Shown here: piece after piece, positions 1-8,958 of the stretch
Position numbering within the stretch: the first letter of the stretch is position 1
Layout of the letters: each line of letters starts with the position of its first letter
Assembly (NCBI RefSeq): GCF_019891395.1
Contig: NZ_CP078143.1
Coordinates: 2,183,001 to 2,247,000, forward strand
Source: Nitratireductor kimnyeongensis
Lineage (GTDB): Bacteria > Pseudomonadota > Alphaproteobacteria > Rhizobiales > Rhizobiaceae
DNA length: 64,000 nt
Direction of reading: 5' to 3'
The notes under the pieces: generated by a model
The model's input: the letters and a program-made list of their open reading frames with translations, nothing else
What the model was told of the DNA's origin: nothing
Databases searched by the model: none
Translations under genes and position numbers: made by a program

Positions 1-1
1 G

Positions 2-784
2 GGGGCAAATCAGGCACTGGCTGCAAGGCGCGCCGGCGCGCATACCCGCATTGTCGGCGCCGTGGGCAACGATCCGTTTGCCGGCGAGGCGCTGGAGCTT
101 TTGAAAGCGGCGGGCGTCGATCTTTCCGCGGTTCATCAAGCGAAAAGTGCCACAGGCACTGCGCATATTCTGGTGGACCGCGAGGGTGAGAATACAATTG
201 CGGTGGTGCCGGGTGCCAATGCGGACGTCTTGCCGGGCCATGTGGCACAGGCAGTGCTCGCGGCCGGCAATCACGTGCTTCTCCAACTTGAGGTTCCCAT
301 TGAAACCGTGGCCGCCGCGCTTGAAGCAGCGCGCAAGGCCGAAGCAATTTCGATACTCAACACGGCGCCCTATCGGCCGGAGGCGGTAGAGCTGCTTGGG
401 GGTGCGGATTATGTGGTGGCCAACGAAACGGAGTTTGATCTCTACGCGGATGCGCTCGCGCTTGAAGGCGAAGGCCGGCGTGCGCGCATGGAAGTATTTG
501 CGGCAAAGACCGGTCGAACCGTTATTGTCACGCTTGGTGGTGAAGGTGCATGGGCAGCGACCCCGGAGGCCTTTGTTGCCTGTTCCTCCATGAAGATCAC
601 GCCCATAGACACGGTCGGTGCGGGCGACACGTTTTGCGGCTATCTGGCCGCAGGACTTTCCGAAGGGCTGGAGCTCGAACGGGCCTTGCGGCAGGCAACC
701 GTGGCCGGAGCGCTGGCCTGCCTTAAGCCGGGTGCACAGCCGGCCATTCCGTTGCGCAGGGATGTCGATAACGCGGCAGCGTGA
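2..784 (+). CDS. rbsK: Ribokinase (PfkB family), 5' end outside window
   Basis: ATP-dependent phosphorylation of D-ribose (or a related sugar) in the cytoplasm. The frame is already open at base 2 (reads GANQALAARRAGA), so the N-terminus lies before the window; the GTG at 62 is internal. The PfkB C-terminal signature DTVGAGDTFCGY is encoded near 607-642 and contains the catalytic Asp; NETEF near 421-435 is typical of ribokinases. About 260 codons are present against the usual ~300. It converges on a nucleoside hydrolase that would release ribose, which fits nucleoside or ribose salvage. PfkB substrate specificity cannot be read from sequence alone; other sugar kinases of the family are possible. 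Confidence 0.88.
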   Translation, partial: GANQALAARRAGAHTRIVGAVGNDPFAGEALELLKAAGVDLSAVHQAKSATGTAHILVDREGENTIAVVPGANADVLPGHVAQAVLAAGNHVLLQLEVPIETVAAALEAARKAEAISILNTAPYRPEAVELLGGADYVVANETEFDLYADALALEGEGRRARMEVFAAKTGRTVIVTLGGEGAWAATPEAFVACSSMKITPIDTVGAGDTFCGYLAAGLSEGLELERALRQATVAGALACLKPGAQPAIPLRRDVDNAAA

Positions 785-808
785 GTGGAAATTGAGCGCC
801 GCCGCCGC

Positions 809-1750
809 TCATAACCGCGCCAGCCGCTCCGTCAGCAGCGTGAAGAAGCCATGAGCATCCAGGTCTCGCATGACAAGGGCGTTCTTCGGCCGATCGGTCA
901 CCTGCCACCAGTCGACCACAGTCATGCCCATGGTGAGTTCGGAGCCGGTCTCGACGGTTACATTGCAGAGGCGTCCCTTGAACAACTCAGGCTCGAGTAG
1001 GTAGGTGATGACACAGGGGTCATGCAGCGGCCCCCCATCGGTACCGTATTTCTCTTCATCGAAGCGCTCGAAGAATTCCAGCAGTTCAGCACAAGCCTCG
1101 CCGACCCTGGTGCCGAGACCTCGAATGGCGTCGATGCGCGCACGTGTCGTGAGAGCCTTGTGTGTGACGTCCAGCGGCATCATCACAATCGGAACACCCG
1201 AGCGCAGCACCACATCGGCCGCATGCGGGTCAACATAGATGTTAAATTCGGCCGTGGGCGTGACATTGCCACCCTCGAAGAAACCGCCCCCCATCAGGAC
1301 GATTTCGCGGATACGAGAGGCTATCCGGGGCTCGCGGTTGAGCGCGAGCGCGATGTTGGTGAGGGGGCCGAGAGGGCACAGGGTGATGTCGCCCTCCTCA
1401 TGATCCATCAGGGACTCAACGATGAAATCGACGGCGTGTTTTTCCTGCAATGGCATCTGAGGCGCTGGCAGGTCAGGCCCGTCGAGCCCGGTCCGACCGT
1501 GAACATGTTCTGCTGTTACCAGATCGCGAACCAGCGGGCGGTTCGCCCCCGCGAAAACTCGTGTCTTGGGTTTGCCAGCGAGTTCGCAGATTTTGCGGGC
1601 ATTCTTCTCTGTCAGTGCCAGCGGCACGTTGCCGGCCACGGTCGTGATGCCCAACACATCCAGCTCCGGACTGCCCAGCGCCAGCAATATGGCCAACGCA
1701 TCGTCCTGACCAGGATCCGTGTCGATAATGATCTTGCGCGCTGCCACCAT
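809..1750 (-). CDS. Inosine/uridine-preferring nucleoside hydrolase
   Basis: Hydrolyses the N-glycosidic bond of nucleosides to base plus ribose (IunH/RihA family, calcium enzyme). The hallmark DTDPGQDDALA lies at residues ~10-20 and supplies the metal-binding Asp residues; the second metal motif HDPCV is near residue 243. Length of 313 aa is normal for the family. The ATG at 1750 has GGAG seven bases upstream. It faces the ribokinase tail-to-tail with a 24-base gap, and its 5' end is divergent from the Hsp20 gene. Which nucleosides it prefers is not visible in the sequence. Confidence 0.9.
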   Translation of the reverse strand: MVAARKIIIDTDPGQDDALAILLALGSPELDVLGITTVAGNVPLALTEKNARKICELAGKPKTRVFAGANRPLVRDLVTAEHVHGRTGLDGPDLPAPQMPLQEKHAVDFIVESLMDHEEGDITLCPLGPLTNIALALNREPRIASRIREIVLMGGGFFEGGNVTPTAEFNIYVDPHAADVVLRSGVPIVMMPLDVTHKALTTRARIDAIRGLGTRVGEACAELLEFFERFDEEKYGTDGGPLHDPCVITYLLEPELFKGRLCNVTVETGSELTMGMTVVDWWQVTDRPKNALVMRDLDAHGFFTLLTERLARL

Positions 1751-1767
1751 GCAGAAGCTCCAATATG

Positions 1768-1796
1768 CTTGAAACGCGTGATTTGAGCGACCATAT
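1768..1796 (+). promoter_or_regulatory. Predicted RpoH (heat-shock sigma) promoter for hsp20
   Basis: CTTGAA at 1768-1773 and CCATAT at 1791-1796 are separated by exactly 17 bases. This is close to the alphaproteobacterial sigma-32 consensus (CTTGAA, 16-18 bases, C-rich TATAT-like -10). It ends about 70 bases before the Hsp20 ATG at 1865 and points toward it. Confidence 0.72.
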
Positions 1797-1864
1797 CAGT
1801 TGGGAAGAGAAAAATGCCAACCGGGTTTTTCTCTATCCACGTCGCTCTTTGAGGACTGTTTGAA

Positions 1865-2290
1865 ATGACGCGTATGACTCCCTTCTCGAACCCGCTTCTG
1901 CTTGGGTTCGACAGTATGGAAAAAACGCTCGAGCGCATTGCGAAATCGGGCGATGGCTATCCGCCGTACAATATCGAGCGCATTCGCGCAGAAAATGAGC
2001 AGGGCGTTAGACTGCGAATAACGCTCGCCGTCGCAGGCTTCAGCGCAGATGATCTGGATGTTACGACGGAAGAGAACCAGCTTATTGTCCGCGGTCGCCA
2101 GGCGGATGAAGGCGAGCGCGAATACCTTCATCGTGGTATCGCGGCGCGCCAGTTCCAACGCATGTTTGTACTTGCGGAAGGGATGCGTGTTCTGAATGCC
2201 GAATTGAAAAATGGCCTTCTGTCCATTGATCTCGACCGCCCTGAACCTGAGCGGCTTGTACAAAAAATAAACATTTCCGTGAAAGACTGA
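1865..2290 (+). CDS. Small heat-shock protein, Hsp20/IbpA class
   Basis: ATP-independent holdase chaperone that binds unfolding proteins and passes them to DnaK/ClpB. The 141-aa protein has the alpha-crystallin domain at about residues 38-130, with the strand-rich IERIRAENEQGVRLRITLA and the YLHRGIAARQFQRMF segment typical of bacterial class A (IbpA-like) proteins. The ATG at 1865 is used because the homologous N-terminus (NPLLLGFDSMEKTLERI) follows directly. A predicted RpoH promoter lies at 1768-1796. A DUF1150 gene follows after 108 bases, a pairing common in alphaproteobacteria. Confidence 0.93.
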   Translation: MTRMTPFSNPLLLGFDSMEKTLERIAKSGDGYPPYNIERIRAENEQGVRLRITLAVAGFSADDLDVTTEENQLIVRGRQADEGEREYLHRGIAARQFQRMFVLAEGMRVLNAELKNGLLSIDLDRPEPERLVQKINISVKD

Positions 2291-2398
2291 CATACTGGTC
2301 TTATTCGGGAGGACCCCGGGCGGGCTGACCCGTTCCGGAACCTTGGGCTCTTCAGCGGGTTGGTTTCATATGGAAACGCCTGCGCTAAGGAGGCTTGC

Positions 2399-2656
2399 AT
2401 GACCGAACATGAGCTTAAATTGGCGATTACCCAGCAACAGCTTGCACACATTGGTGAAGGCGCAGTGGCATACATGCGCGAAATGAATGCCGAGGATCTG
2501 CAAGGCAAGTTCCCTGGTATGCCTGATTTGACGCCGGGCACCCGGTTATGGGCGCTTTTCGGTGCTGATGGGCAGCCAATTCTGCTGGCTGATGCACGCG
2601 ATGCGGCGCTCGCAGGCGCGATGCAGAACGATCTGGAGACTGTCAGCGTTCATTGA
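2399..2656 (+). CDS. DUF1150 family protein
   Basis: An 85-aa alphaproteobacterial family of unknown biochemical function, usually found next to Hsp20 genes as here. The ATG at 2399 is chosen over the in-frame start at 2360 because AAGGAGG sits about six bases before it and the family begins at MTEHELK. The body has the characteristic MPDLTPGTRLWALF segment followed by a small domain ending in DARDAALAGA. Proximity to the heat-shock promoter suggests co-expression with hsp20. No catalytic motif is visible. Confidence 0.8.
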   Translation: MTEHELKLAITQQQLAHIGEGAVAYMREMNAEDLQGKFPGMPDLTPGTRLWALFGADGQPILLADARDAALAGAMQNDLETVSVH

Positions 2657-2813
2657 GGCGGTGTTTGAAACGCGGCAGGGCGCGCTGAAGGTCGCGCGCC
2701 CGCTTCGCCCGCCCGCTTCGCCTTTGCACAAACGCTTTGCAGGCTTGACAGCAGGGTCGATCTTCCGGGGAATGTCTGACGCGCTTGTGGCGCACTAGAA
2801 TTGGGGGGAGGCC

Positions 2814-3869
2814 ATGCCGTTCAGCACAACCCGATTTCCGCTTCTGGATGTTTGGGGTGGGCCAAGACAAAGAGGACTTCAGATCGGCGCCGCCTTTGGC
2901 GATCGCATCGCCCAGACGCTCGCCCTCTACAAAGCATATTTCTCTCGGCCCGATGACGTCCTTCTACCTGTGGTAGCCCGTTTTCGTGCCGTTGTTGATG
3001 GCTTTGACCCGCGGTATTCGGCCGAAATCGAAGGTATCGCCGAGGGCGCAGAGGTCGATCCGTTATGGATCCACGCTCTTAATGCACGCAGTGAGCTTCT
3101 GGCGGCTGTTTCAGCCTCGGAGTGCACTGTTGTTCACTATACCGGGACACCCTTCGTCGGGCAGAACTGGGATTGGTCAGAGGAGCTTGAAGACCTCGTC
3201 GTGTTGGTCCGCTCTGAAGATGAGCGAGGTCGACGTTTTCTGACAATGACCGAGCCTGGCCTTCTGGCGAAAATTGGGTTGAACGATGCAGGGTTCTGCG
3301 TCTGTCTCAACTTCCTCCCCACTCCAAAGCCAACGAACGGGCTGCCCTCACACGTGCTTTTGCGCGCTCTCCTGGATGTAGGGTCCTGGGCAGAGGTCGA
3401 AGCAACGCTTGAGCGTGCCGGCACCGATCGGTCGCTGAACCTTCTGGTCGCCAGTGCGGATGGACGCTGCATAAACGTCGAGTATGAGGGGGATGCCGCG
3501 CGGCGCATGGAGGCAGGCAGGCCTGCCACGATCCACACCAACCACTATCTGACTTGCGATGCACCTGTGGAAGCTGAATTGTTGGAAAACTCAACAGCAC
3601 GGCTCGATCGTGTCCGTGCGTTGACTGCCCATGGCTTCCCGGCCGACCTTGCACGACTTCAGTCGGTTCTGTCCGACCGGGAACATCCTGAACACGCCAT
3701 CCTTGCACCCTACAGAGACAGCGACGGATTTCTGGGTCGAAAGGGCACAGTCTGCACTATTGCGATGAATCTGGCGCGAAGGCAGATGCATATCCGGCGG
3801 GGCAACGATCCCGAGAATCCGTTTCACCAGATACTGGTCAATGAAGTGGAAACAACCTTCTCAATGTGA
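2814..3869 (+). CDS. C45-family autoproteolytic acyltransferase/hydrolase
   Basis: Ntn-hydrolase of the peptidase C45 family (acyl-CoA:6-aminopenicillanate acyltransferase-like). Family members self-cleave before a Cys that becomes the N-terminal nucleophile. Residues ~1-100 match the propeptide (RGLQIGAAFGDRI, EIEGIAEGAEVDP, NARSELL); the predicted nucleophile is Cys104 in SECTVV. Downstream are GQNWDW and MTEPGLLAKIGLNDAGFCV. Length of 351 aa is normal. The ATG at 2814 follows a purine-rich GGGGGGAGG. The gene stands alone between DUF1150 and the convergent ptsN. The substrate is unknown; homologs act on acylated amino acids or small amides, and a true penicillin acyltransferase role is not implied. 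Confidence 0.8.
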   Translation: MPFSTTRFPLLDVWGGPRQRGLQIGAAFGDRIAQTLALYKAYFSRPDDVLLPVVARFRAVVDGFDPRYSAEIEGIAEGAEVDPLWIHALNARSELLAAVSASECTVVHYTGTPFVGQNWDWSEELEDLVVLVRSEDERGRRFLTMTEPGLLAKIGLNDAGFCVCLNFLPTPKPTNGLPSHVLLRALLDVGSWAEVEATLERAGTDRSLNLLVASADGRCINVEYEGDAARRMEAGRPATIHTNHYLTCDAPVEAELLENSTARLDRVRALTAHGFPADLARLQSVLSDREHPEHAILAPYRDSDGFLGRKGTVCTIAMNLARRQMHIRRGNDPENPFHQILVNEVETTFSM

Positions 3870-3919
3870 GAAGGCCGATTTTGGACGGCACCGTCAACGC
3901 TGTTGTCACACGCGATTGT

Positions 3920-4384
3920 TCAGGCGGCGTTGGAAGCCGGCGCCTGTGCCAGAAAGCTGTGAATGGCGGCAGCATCTTTTGTGCCGCGGATCTTCGCCGT
4001 GTGCTCTGCGTCGCGCAGCACGCGCGCGATACGAGACAGCGCTTTGAGGTGATCCGCACCCGCCCCCTCGGGGGCGAGAAGCAGGAATACGAGGTCGACG
4101 GGCTGGTCGTCGATGGCCTCGAAATCGACCGGGGTCTCCAGGCGAGCGAACACGCCGGTGATGCGGTCGATTCCGGGTAGTTTGCCGTGCGGGATGGCGA
4201 CACCATTGCCAACGCCGGTCGAGCCCAGACGCTCCCTCTGCAGGATGGTGTCGAATATCTCACGTTCCGGCAGGCCTGTTACGCCTGCCGCTTTCTCAGC
4301 CAGAAGCTGCAAGAGCTGCTTCTTTGAATTGGCCTTCAAGGCTGGGATCACGGCCTTCTGGTCGATCAGATCGCTCAGATCCAT
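3920..4384 (-). CDS. ptsN: PtsN, nitrogen-regulatory PTS EIIA component
   Basis: EIIA(Ntr) receives phosphate from NPr in the nitrogen PTS and acts as a regulator of nitrogen, potassium and carbon responses. The phosphoacceptor is His66 in GNGVAIPHGKLPGI. The 154-aa protein matches the whole family, with LLLAPEGAGADHLKALSRIAR in the C-terminal half. The ATG at 4384 has AGAGGA upstream. It is the last gene of the lptC-lptA-lptB-rpoN-hpf-ptsN block, an arrangement conserved across Proteobacteria that ties it to sigma-54. Confidence 0.96.
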   Translation of the reverse strand: MDLSDLIDQKAVIPALKANSKKQLLQLLAEKAAGVTGLPEREIFDTILQRERLGSTGVGNGVAIPHGKLPGIDRITGVFARLETPVDFEAIDDQPVDLVFLLLAPEGAGADHLKALSRIARVLRDAEHTAKIRGTKDAAAIHSFLAQAPASNAA

Positions 4385-4454
4385 GTCTATGCATCCTCTG
4401 CTTTGTCTGTTCGCCGGTCATGCTGCATGACCGGCGCTGAGGCTGGCACGGAAC

Positions 4455-5030
4455 CTATGCGCTTGCCACTTCCGATGGATCGATCCAACCGATGTTTCCA
4501 TCAGCGCGGCGATAGACAATATTCACTTCGTTGTTTCCGGCATTGCGGAATACGAAGACGGGATTGTCCTTGGTGTCGAGCTCGATGACGGCGGAGGCAA
4601 CAGACATGGTCTGTAACGCCATCTTCAATTCGGCGACCACGGTGGGCGCGTAATCTTCCGGGACCTCTTCTTCATCTTCGGCCACCGGCGCCATGACGCG
4701 ATACGCAATATCCATCGGATCGACAGTCTGGCCGTTGCTGTGCGATTTCAGCCGGCGCTTGTAGCGGCGCAAGCGTTTCTCGATGCGCTCGGCGGCGGCA
4801 TCGAAAGCGGATTGCGGCTCCTGCGCCTGGCCGGTGCCCTGCAACACCATGCCTGTGTCGAGATGAATCATACAATCGGCGGCAAAACGAGAACCCGACT
4901 TTTCAACCGTTACGCGACCGGCAAAACCACCATCGAAATATTTATCGATGGCTTCGCCGATCCGCTCCTCGATACGCGAGCGAAACGCCTCGCCGATGTC
5001 CATATGCTTTCCGGAAATACGTAAGCTCAT
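4455..5030 (-). CDS. hpf: Ribosome hibernation promoting factor, long form
   Basis: Binds the ribosome decoding region in stationary phase and dimerises 70S into inactive 100S particles. The 191-aa length is the long-HPF type: an N-terminal S30AE/RaiA domain (residues ~1-105, MSLRISGKHMDIGEAFRSRI) joined by an acidic linker (EDEEEVPEDYAP) to a C-terminal dimerisation domain (~130-191, ending RRADGNIGWIDPSEV). The gene lies between rpoN and ptsN on the same strand, as in most Proteobacteria. Confidence 0.95.
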   Translation of the reverse strand: MSLRISGKHMDIGEAFRSRIEERIGEAIDKYFDGGFAGRVTVEKSGSRFAADCMIHLDTGMVLQGTGQAQEPQSAFDAAAERIEKRLRRYKRRLKSHSNGQTVDPMDIAYRVMAPVAEDEEEVPEDYAPTVVAELKMALQTMSVASAVIELDTKDNPVFVFRNAGNNEVNIVYRRADGNIGWIDPSEVASA

Positions 5031-5252
5031 CTGAAAACAGACCTTTCCTGATCAGACACCGAACGAATCGAGTTTATACGTGTGGCTTGCATGTACAAGG
5101 TGCCGCGGCGGATTGTGATGTAGTCGGCCGCGTATCCCTTCTTCGGTTGCTGGCACTGCGGACAAAAGTCGAAGGCTCTCAAGGCCTGATAGTCCATGCG
5201 GGCGGGCTTCTAGTGGCTTACATCGCCCTTGTCAATTCAAGGAATTGGCCAT

Positions 5253-6746
5253 TCATCCTCTTGTGCCTGCCGTTGCAAGCATCTTCTTCTCACGCCGACG
5301 CTGCACCGACGAGGGAATATTGAGCGCTTCCCGATACTTGGCAACGGTACGACGTGCGATGTCGATGCCTTCTTCGCGCAGCCTATCCACAAGGGCATCG
5401 TCGGAAAGCACCGCTGATGGCGCCTCGGCATCGATAAGTGAACGAATGCGGTCACGCACGGATTCCGACGAGTGCGGGTCACCACCCGAAGCAGAGCCGA
5501 GTGCCGACGTGAAGAAATACCTCAGCTCGAATGTGCCGCGCGGCGTCATCATGTATTTGTTTACGGTCACGCGGCTGATCGTCGATTCATGCATCCCGAT
5601 GGCTTCTGCCACAGTGCGCAGATTGAGCGGTCTCAGATGGCTGACACCGTAGACCAGAAACGCGTCTTGTTGGCGAACAATCTCGGAGGCCACTTTCACA
5701 ATGGTCTTTGCCCGCTGGTCGAGGCTGCGGGCGAGCCAGTTGGCGCTTTGCAGGCATTCGCTCAGGAACTGGCGTTCGCCTTCGCGGGCCTGGCCGGCTA
5801 CTGTCGCATAATACGACTCGTTCACGAGAACGCGTGGCAGCGTCTCGGGATTGAGTTCCACTGACCAGCCTCCACCATTGGTTGCTCTCACAACGATGTC
5901 GGGCACCACAGGGTCGGCTGTCCCGCCAGAGAATGCTAGCCCGGGCTTGGGGTCGAGCGCCCGAATTTCGGAGAGCATATCAGCCAGATCTTCTGCATCG
6001 ACGCCGCACAGGCGTCCAAGTGTACGGAAATCACGCTTGGCCAAAAGCTCGAGATTGTTCACCATCGCTTTCATGGCGGGATCGTATCGATCCTGTGCGA
6101 TCAGCTGCAATGCCAGGCACTCGGCCAGATTGCGCGCAAAGAGGCCAGGCGGGTCAAAAGTCTGGCAAATGGAAAGCGTTGACTGAACGGCTTCGGGCGC
6201 TGCGCCGACACGGTTGGTGAGCTCTTCTATGTCGAGGCTTAGGTAGCCTGCTTCGTCTAGCCCTTCTGCGAGTTCGTGAGCGATGAGCAGTTGCGCGGGA
6301 TCGGTAAAGGCCAGCGCGATCTGGCCGTTGACATGGTCGCGCAGGGTAGGGGCAGCCGGCGTTGTGTTTTCCAGATCGAAGGCGGTGCCGTTGCTGCTTT
6401 GGAGCCCGTTGCCACTGGCCGACTTCCATTGGGCGGACAAGTCGAAGCTGATGTGCTCCCGAGTACCGGGATCGTCCGGAAACAAATTCTCCAGGGAGGA
6501 ATCGAGTTTATCGGAGATGCCTTCAGCTGTGTTTTCGTGAGCCGCCTGTTCGTTTTGCCAGGTTTCGGGGCGTTCTTCGGCAGTGTCTTCGCCACGCTCC
6601 AGCAACGGATTCCGTTCAATTTCGGTATCCAGGAAGCGCTCAAGCTCCAAGTGTGTCATCTGCAACAGCTTGATCGATTGCAAAAGCTGCGGCGTCATCA
6701 CGAGCGATTGCGACTGACGCAAATGGAGTTTTGGCGCAAGCACCAT
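5253..6746 (-). CDS. rpoN: RNA polymerase sigma-54 factor
   Basis: Directs RNA polymerase to -24/-12 promoters opened by enhancer-binding ATPases. Region I begins at once (LHLRQSQSLVMTPQLLQSIK), an acidic region II follows, then the core-binding domain, the helix-turn-helix, and the C-terminal RpoN box ARRTVAKYREAL near residue 470. The ATG at 6746 (MVLAPKLHLRQ, 497 aa) is preferred over an in-frame upstream start at 6800, because the family N-terminus starts there. lptB is 95 bases upstream and hpf downstream. Confidence 0.97.
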   Translation of the reverse strand: MVLAPKLHLRQSQSLVMTPQLLQSIKLLQMTHLELERFLDTEIERNPLLERGEDTAEERPETWQNEQAAHENTAEGISDKLDSSLENLFPDDPGTREHISFDLSAQWKSASGNGLQSSNGTAFDLENTTPAAPTLRDHVNGQIALAFTDPAQLLIAHELAEGLDEAGYLSLDIEELTNRVGAAPEAVQSTLSICQTFDPPGLFARNLAECLALQLIAQDRYDPAMKAMVNNLELLAKRDFRTLGRLCGVDAEDLADMLSEIRALDPKPGLAFSGGTADPVVPDIVVRATNGGGWSVELNPETLPRVLVNESYYATVAGQAREGERQFLSECLQSANWLARSLDQRAKTIVKVASEIVRQQDAFLVYGVSHLRPLNLRTVAEAIGMHESTISRVTVNKYMMTPRGTFELRYFFTSALGSASGGDPHSSESVRDRIRSLIDAEAPSAVLSDDALVDRLREEGIDIARRTVAKYREALNIPSSVQRRREKKMLATAGTRG

Positions 6747-6841
6747 TAAAACCGGCCCCGATTGAGCCCGACAGGAGTGCCGGGAAGAAGTCGGATTCAA
6801 TTGGCCCGACTTTTGCTTGTCAAGTTGAAAGAGGGGAATGG

Positions 6842-7645
6842 TTAAAGGGTGAAGCCTTCACCAAGATAAAGGCGGCGCACATCGGCGTTGCCGACAATGT
6901 CGTTGGGATGCCCGTGGGTGAGCACCTGCCCAGCGTGAATAATATAGGCCCTGTCGATCAATCCCAACGTTTCGCGCACATTATGATCGGTGATCAGAAC
7001 GCCGATACCGCGGGCGGTAAGATGACGTACGAGCTGTTGAATGTCGGTCACGGCGATGGGGTCGATGCCGGCGAACGGCTCGTCGAGCAGCATGAAGTTG
7101 GGGCGGCTGGCAAGAGCGCGGGCGATCTCCAGTCTGCGCCGTTCGCCGCCGGAAAGCGCAACCGAGGGTGATTTGCGAAGATGGCTGATGTTGAATTCAT
7201 CAAGAAGCGCGTCGAGATTTTTGTCGCGCTCCTTGCGGCTTGGCTCGACAACTTCAAGGATCGCGCGGATATTCTGTTCCACCGTGAGCCCGCGGAAAAT
7301 TGAGGCTTCCTGAGGGAGGTAGCCGATTCCCAGCCGCGCGCGGCGATACATGGGCATCCCGGTGACGTCGTGCCCGTCGATGTGGATCGTGCCCTGGTCC
7401 ACGGGAACAAGGCCGGTGACCATGTAGAAACAGGTGGTTTTGCCGGCGCCGTTGGGGCCGAGCAGGCCCACCGCCTCGCCTGCACGCACACCGATGGAAA
7501 CCCCGCTGACCACCTGGCGGCCCTTGTAGGCTTTGGTCAAACCGCGCGCGATAAGCGTGCCCTTGTAATTGGGCAGCTTGCCACTGGCCGGATTCTCCGC
7601 TGCCGGCTGTTTTGCCGCCCGCCTCTTACGCAACTTTGAAATCAA
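6842..7645 (-). CDS. lptB: LptB, LPS export ABC transporter ATPase
   Basis: Cytoplasmic ATPase of the LptB2FGC complex, which extracts lipopolysaccharide from the inner membrane and drives it to the outer membrane. Walker A is [16 protein letters not shown], the ABC signature [15 protein letters not shown], Walker [14 protein letters not shown], and the His switch ITDHNVRET. There is an N-terminal basic extension of about 28 residues ([14 protein letters not shown]) before the ABC domain, common in rhizobial LptB. No ATG is available: the start is a TTG, at 7645 or 7633, just after the lptA stop codon, so the exact N-terminus is uncertain. Confidence 0.94.
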   Translation of the reverse strand: MISKLRKRRAAKQPAAENPASGKLPNYKGTLIARGLTKAYKGRQVVSGVSIGVRAGEAVGLLGPNGAGKTTCFYMVTGLVPVDQGTIHIDGHDVTGMPMYRRARLGIGYLPQEASIFRGLTVEQNIRAILEVVEPSRKERDKNLDALLDEFNISHLRKSPSVALSGGERRRLEIARALASRPNFMLLDEPFAGIDPIAVTDIQQLVRHLTARGIGVLITDHNVRETLGLIDRAYIIHAGQVLTHGHPNDIVGNADVRRLYLGEGFTL

Positions 7646-7651
7646 CGTGGA

Positions 7652-8209
7652 TTACTGCCTGTTTTGGGAGCCAGGGGTGAGCAGCATCTTTACACGGCCG
7701 CCCGAGCCACCGCCTTTGCAGCCATCGAGTTTTGCCTGACCGCTCTTCATCTGCACAGTTAGACGGCAGCCGACAATGACATTCTCGCCCTCCGAAAGCA
7801 CCACTTCCTCGCCCGAGAGCACGAGCACTTCGCTTGCCATGTCGAACGTGGCGCTGTCGCCGGTGGCGACCTGATTTTCCGATTTCACGTAGACATTGCC
7901 ATCTACCTCGAGCCGGTCGATATTCGCGCTTCCGGTGGCGGCCGAACCGCCATCCTTCAGATAGTAGACCTTCATACGCCCCGCCTTGAGCAGGGTTGGA
8001 CCCTGCACGACGGAGACATTGCCGGAGAAGACCGCGACATTCTCGCTCTCGCGCACCTCAAGGCGCTCGCTCTCGATCTGGATGGGCTTGTCGCCGGAGA
8101 GCTGGAGGCCCGTCAGGCGGCTCTGAGAATCCTGCGCAAAAGCGGCAGAGGACAATCCCGCGAGAAGGAGCACGCCAGAGGCGAGCCTTGAGAAGCTTCC
8201 GATCCGCAT
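7652..8209 (-). CDS. lptA: LptA, periplasmic LPS-transport protein (OstA-like)
   Basis: Forms the periplasmic bridge that carries LPS between LptC and LptD. The ATG at 8209 is chosen because GGAGAGG sits six bases upstream and a signal peptide follows (RIGSFSRLASGVLLLAGLSS, cleavage after AFA). In-frame upstream starts at 8224 and 8257 (TTG) would bury it. The OstA beta-jellyroll covers about residues 35-150 (KPIQIESERLEVRESENVAV), with the GRMKVYYL strand typical of the family. Length is 185 aa. It sits between lptC and lptB. Confidence 0.92.
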   Translation of the reverse strand: MRIGSFSRLASGVLLLAGLSSAAFAQDSQSRLTGLQLSGDKPIQIESERLEVRESENVAVFSGNVSVVQGPTLLKAGRMKVYYLKDGGSAATGSANIDRLEVDGNVYVKSENQVATGDSATFDMASEVLVLSGEEVVLSEGENVIVGCRLTVQMKSGQAKLDGCKGGGSGGRVKMLLTPGSQNRQ

Positions 8210-8253
8210 TGTGTTCCTCTCCATTACCTGGCCATCGCGCCGGTGACCGTGGT

Positions 8254-8958
8254 TCAATTTCCCGTTGCCGACGCTGTTTCGCGAAGCCGCGACGGGTCGA
8301 TTGTAACGCGAACGCGTTTATCGAATACAAACACCTTGCCACCGTCTTCCGCCGCGAATGAATCGGCTGCAATCTTCGTTCCTTCAAGCTCGATTTCCAC
8401 GGGCTTCGAAGAGGCGAGGCTGCTTTTCTCGATGTCGATTTCCGCAGAATCCAACGTGGCAACAATACCTGAAGTGGTGCGTAGCGAAATCTTGCTGGTG
8501 ATGTCTAGGCGATTGTTGCTGCGATCGTAGATACCGTCACTCGCCTGGATGGTCGCAAAATTGTCAGCGTCCACCGGCACATGGGCACGAATGCCCTCCA
8601 GCTCGATGACATCCTTACCGCCCAGCTTCTGGCGGGCACGTTCGGCTGTCATCTTGTAAGGGCGATCGTCATTCGTAAAACCGTTCAGTTCAGGGCTGGA
8701 CATGACCAGGGATCCACCCTCGATCGACGCGCTTGCCAAATCAATGGCTCCGCGCGTGCCCGAGAAGATGTAGGAATATCCGGCGAACACGACTGTGATG
8801 ACAAGAGCGATTGCCGGAAGAACAAGCTTCAGAAAACGCACGCGCTGGGAATGCCTTGATGCCAGCTCGAACGCTTCCGCTCCGCGCTCGCTGCTACGGA
8901 TTGCCTGACCACGCCCGCTTTTTGCCGCTCTGGCGCTGCTATTGACTGATTCGATCAT
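8254..8958 (-). CDS. lptC: LptC, LPS export system component
   Basis: Bitopic inner-membrane protein that takes LPS from LptB2FG and passes it to LptA. One membrane segment at about residues 44-66 (FLKLVLPAIALVITVVFAGY) follows a basic cytoplasmic N-terminus; the rest is a periplasmic OstA-like domain (LDITSKISLRTTSGIVATLD). Length of 234 aa is typical of alphaproteobacterial LptC, which carries a longer N-terminus than the E. coli protein. It is the first gene of the leftward lptCAB-rpoN-hpf-ptsN block; its promoter should lie in 8959-9180. Confidence 0.92.
   Translation of the reverse strand: MIESVNSSARAAKSGRGQAIRSSERGAEAFELASRHSQRVRFLKLVLPAIALVITVVFAGYSYIFSGTRGAIDLASASIEGGSLVMSSPELNGFTNDDRPYKMTAERARQKLGGKDVIELEGIRAHVPVDADNFATIQASDGIYDRSNNRLDITSKISLRTTSGIVATLDSAEIDIEKSSLASSKPVEIELEGTKIAADSFAAEDGGKVFVFDKRVRVTIDPSRLRETASATGN

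Noticed and set aside
1022..1786. 254-codon plus-strand frame opposite the nucleoside hydrolase
   Set aside because: Antisense of an intact IunH-family gene.
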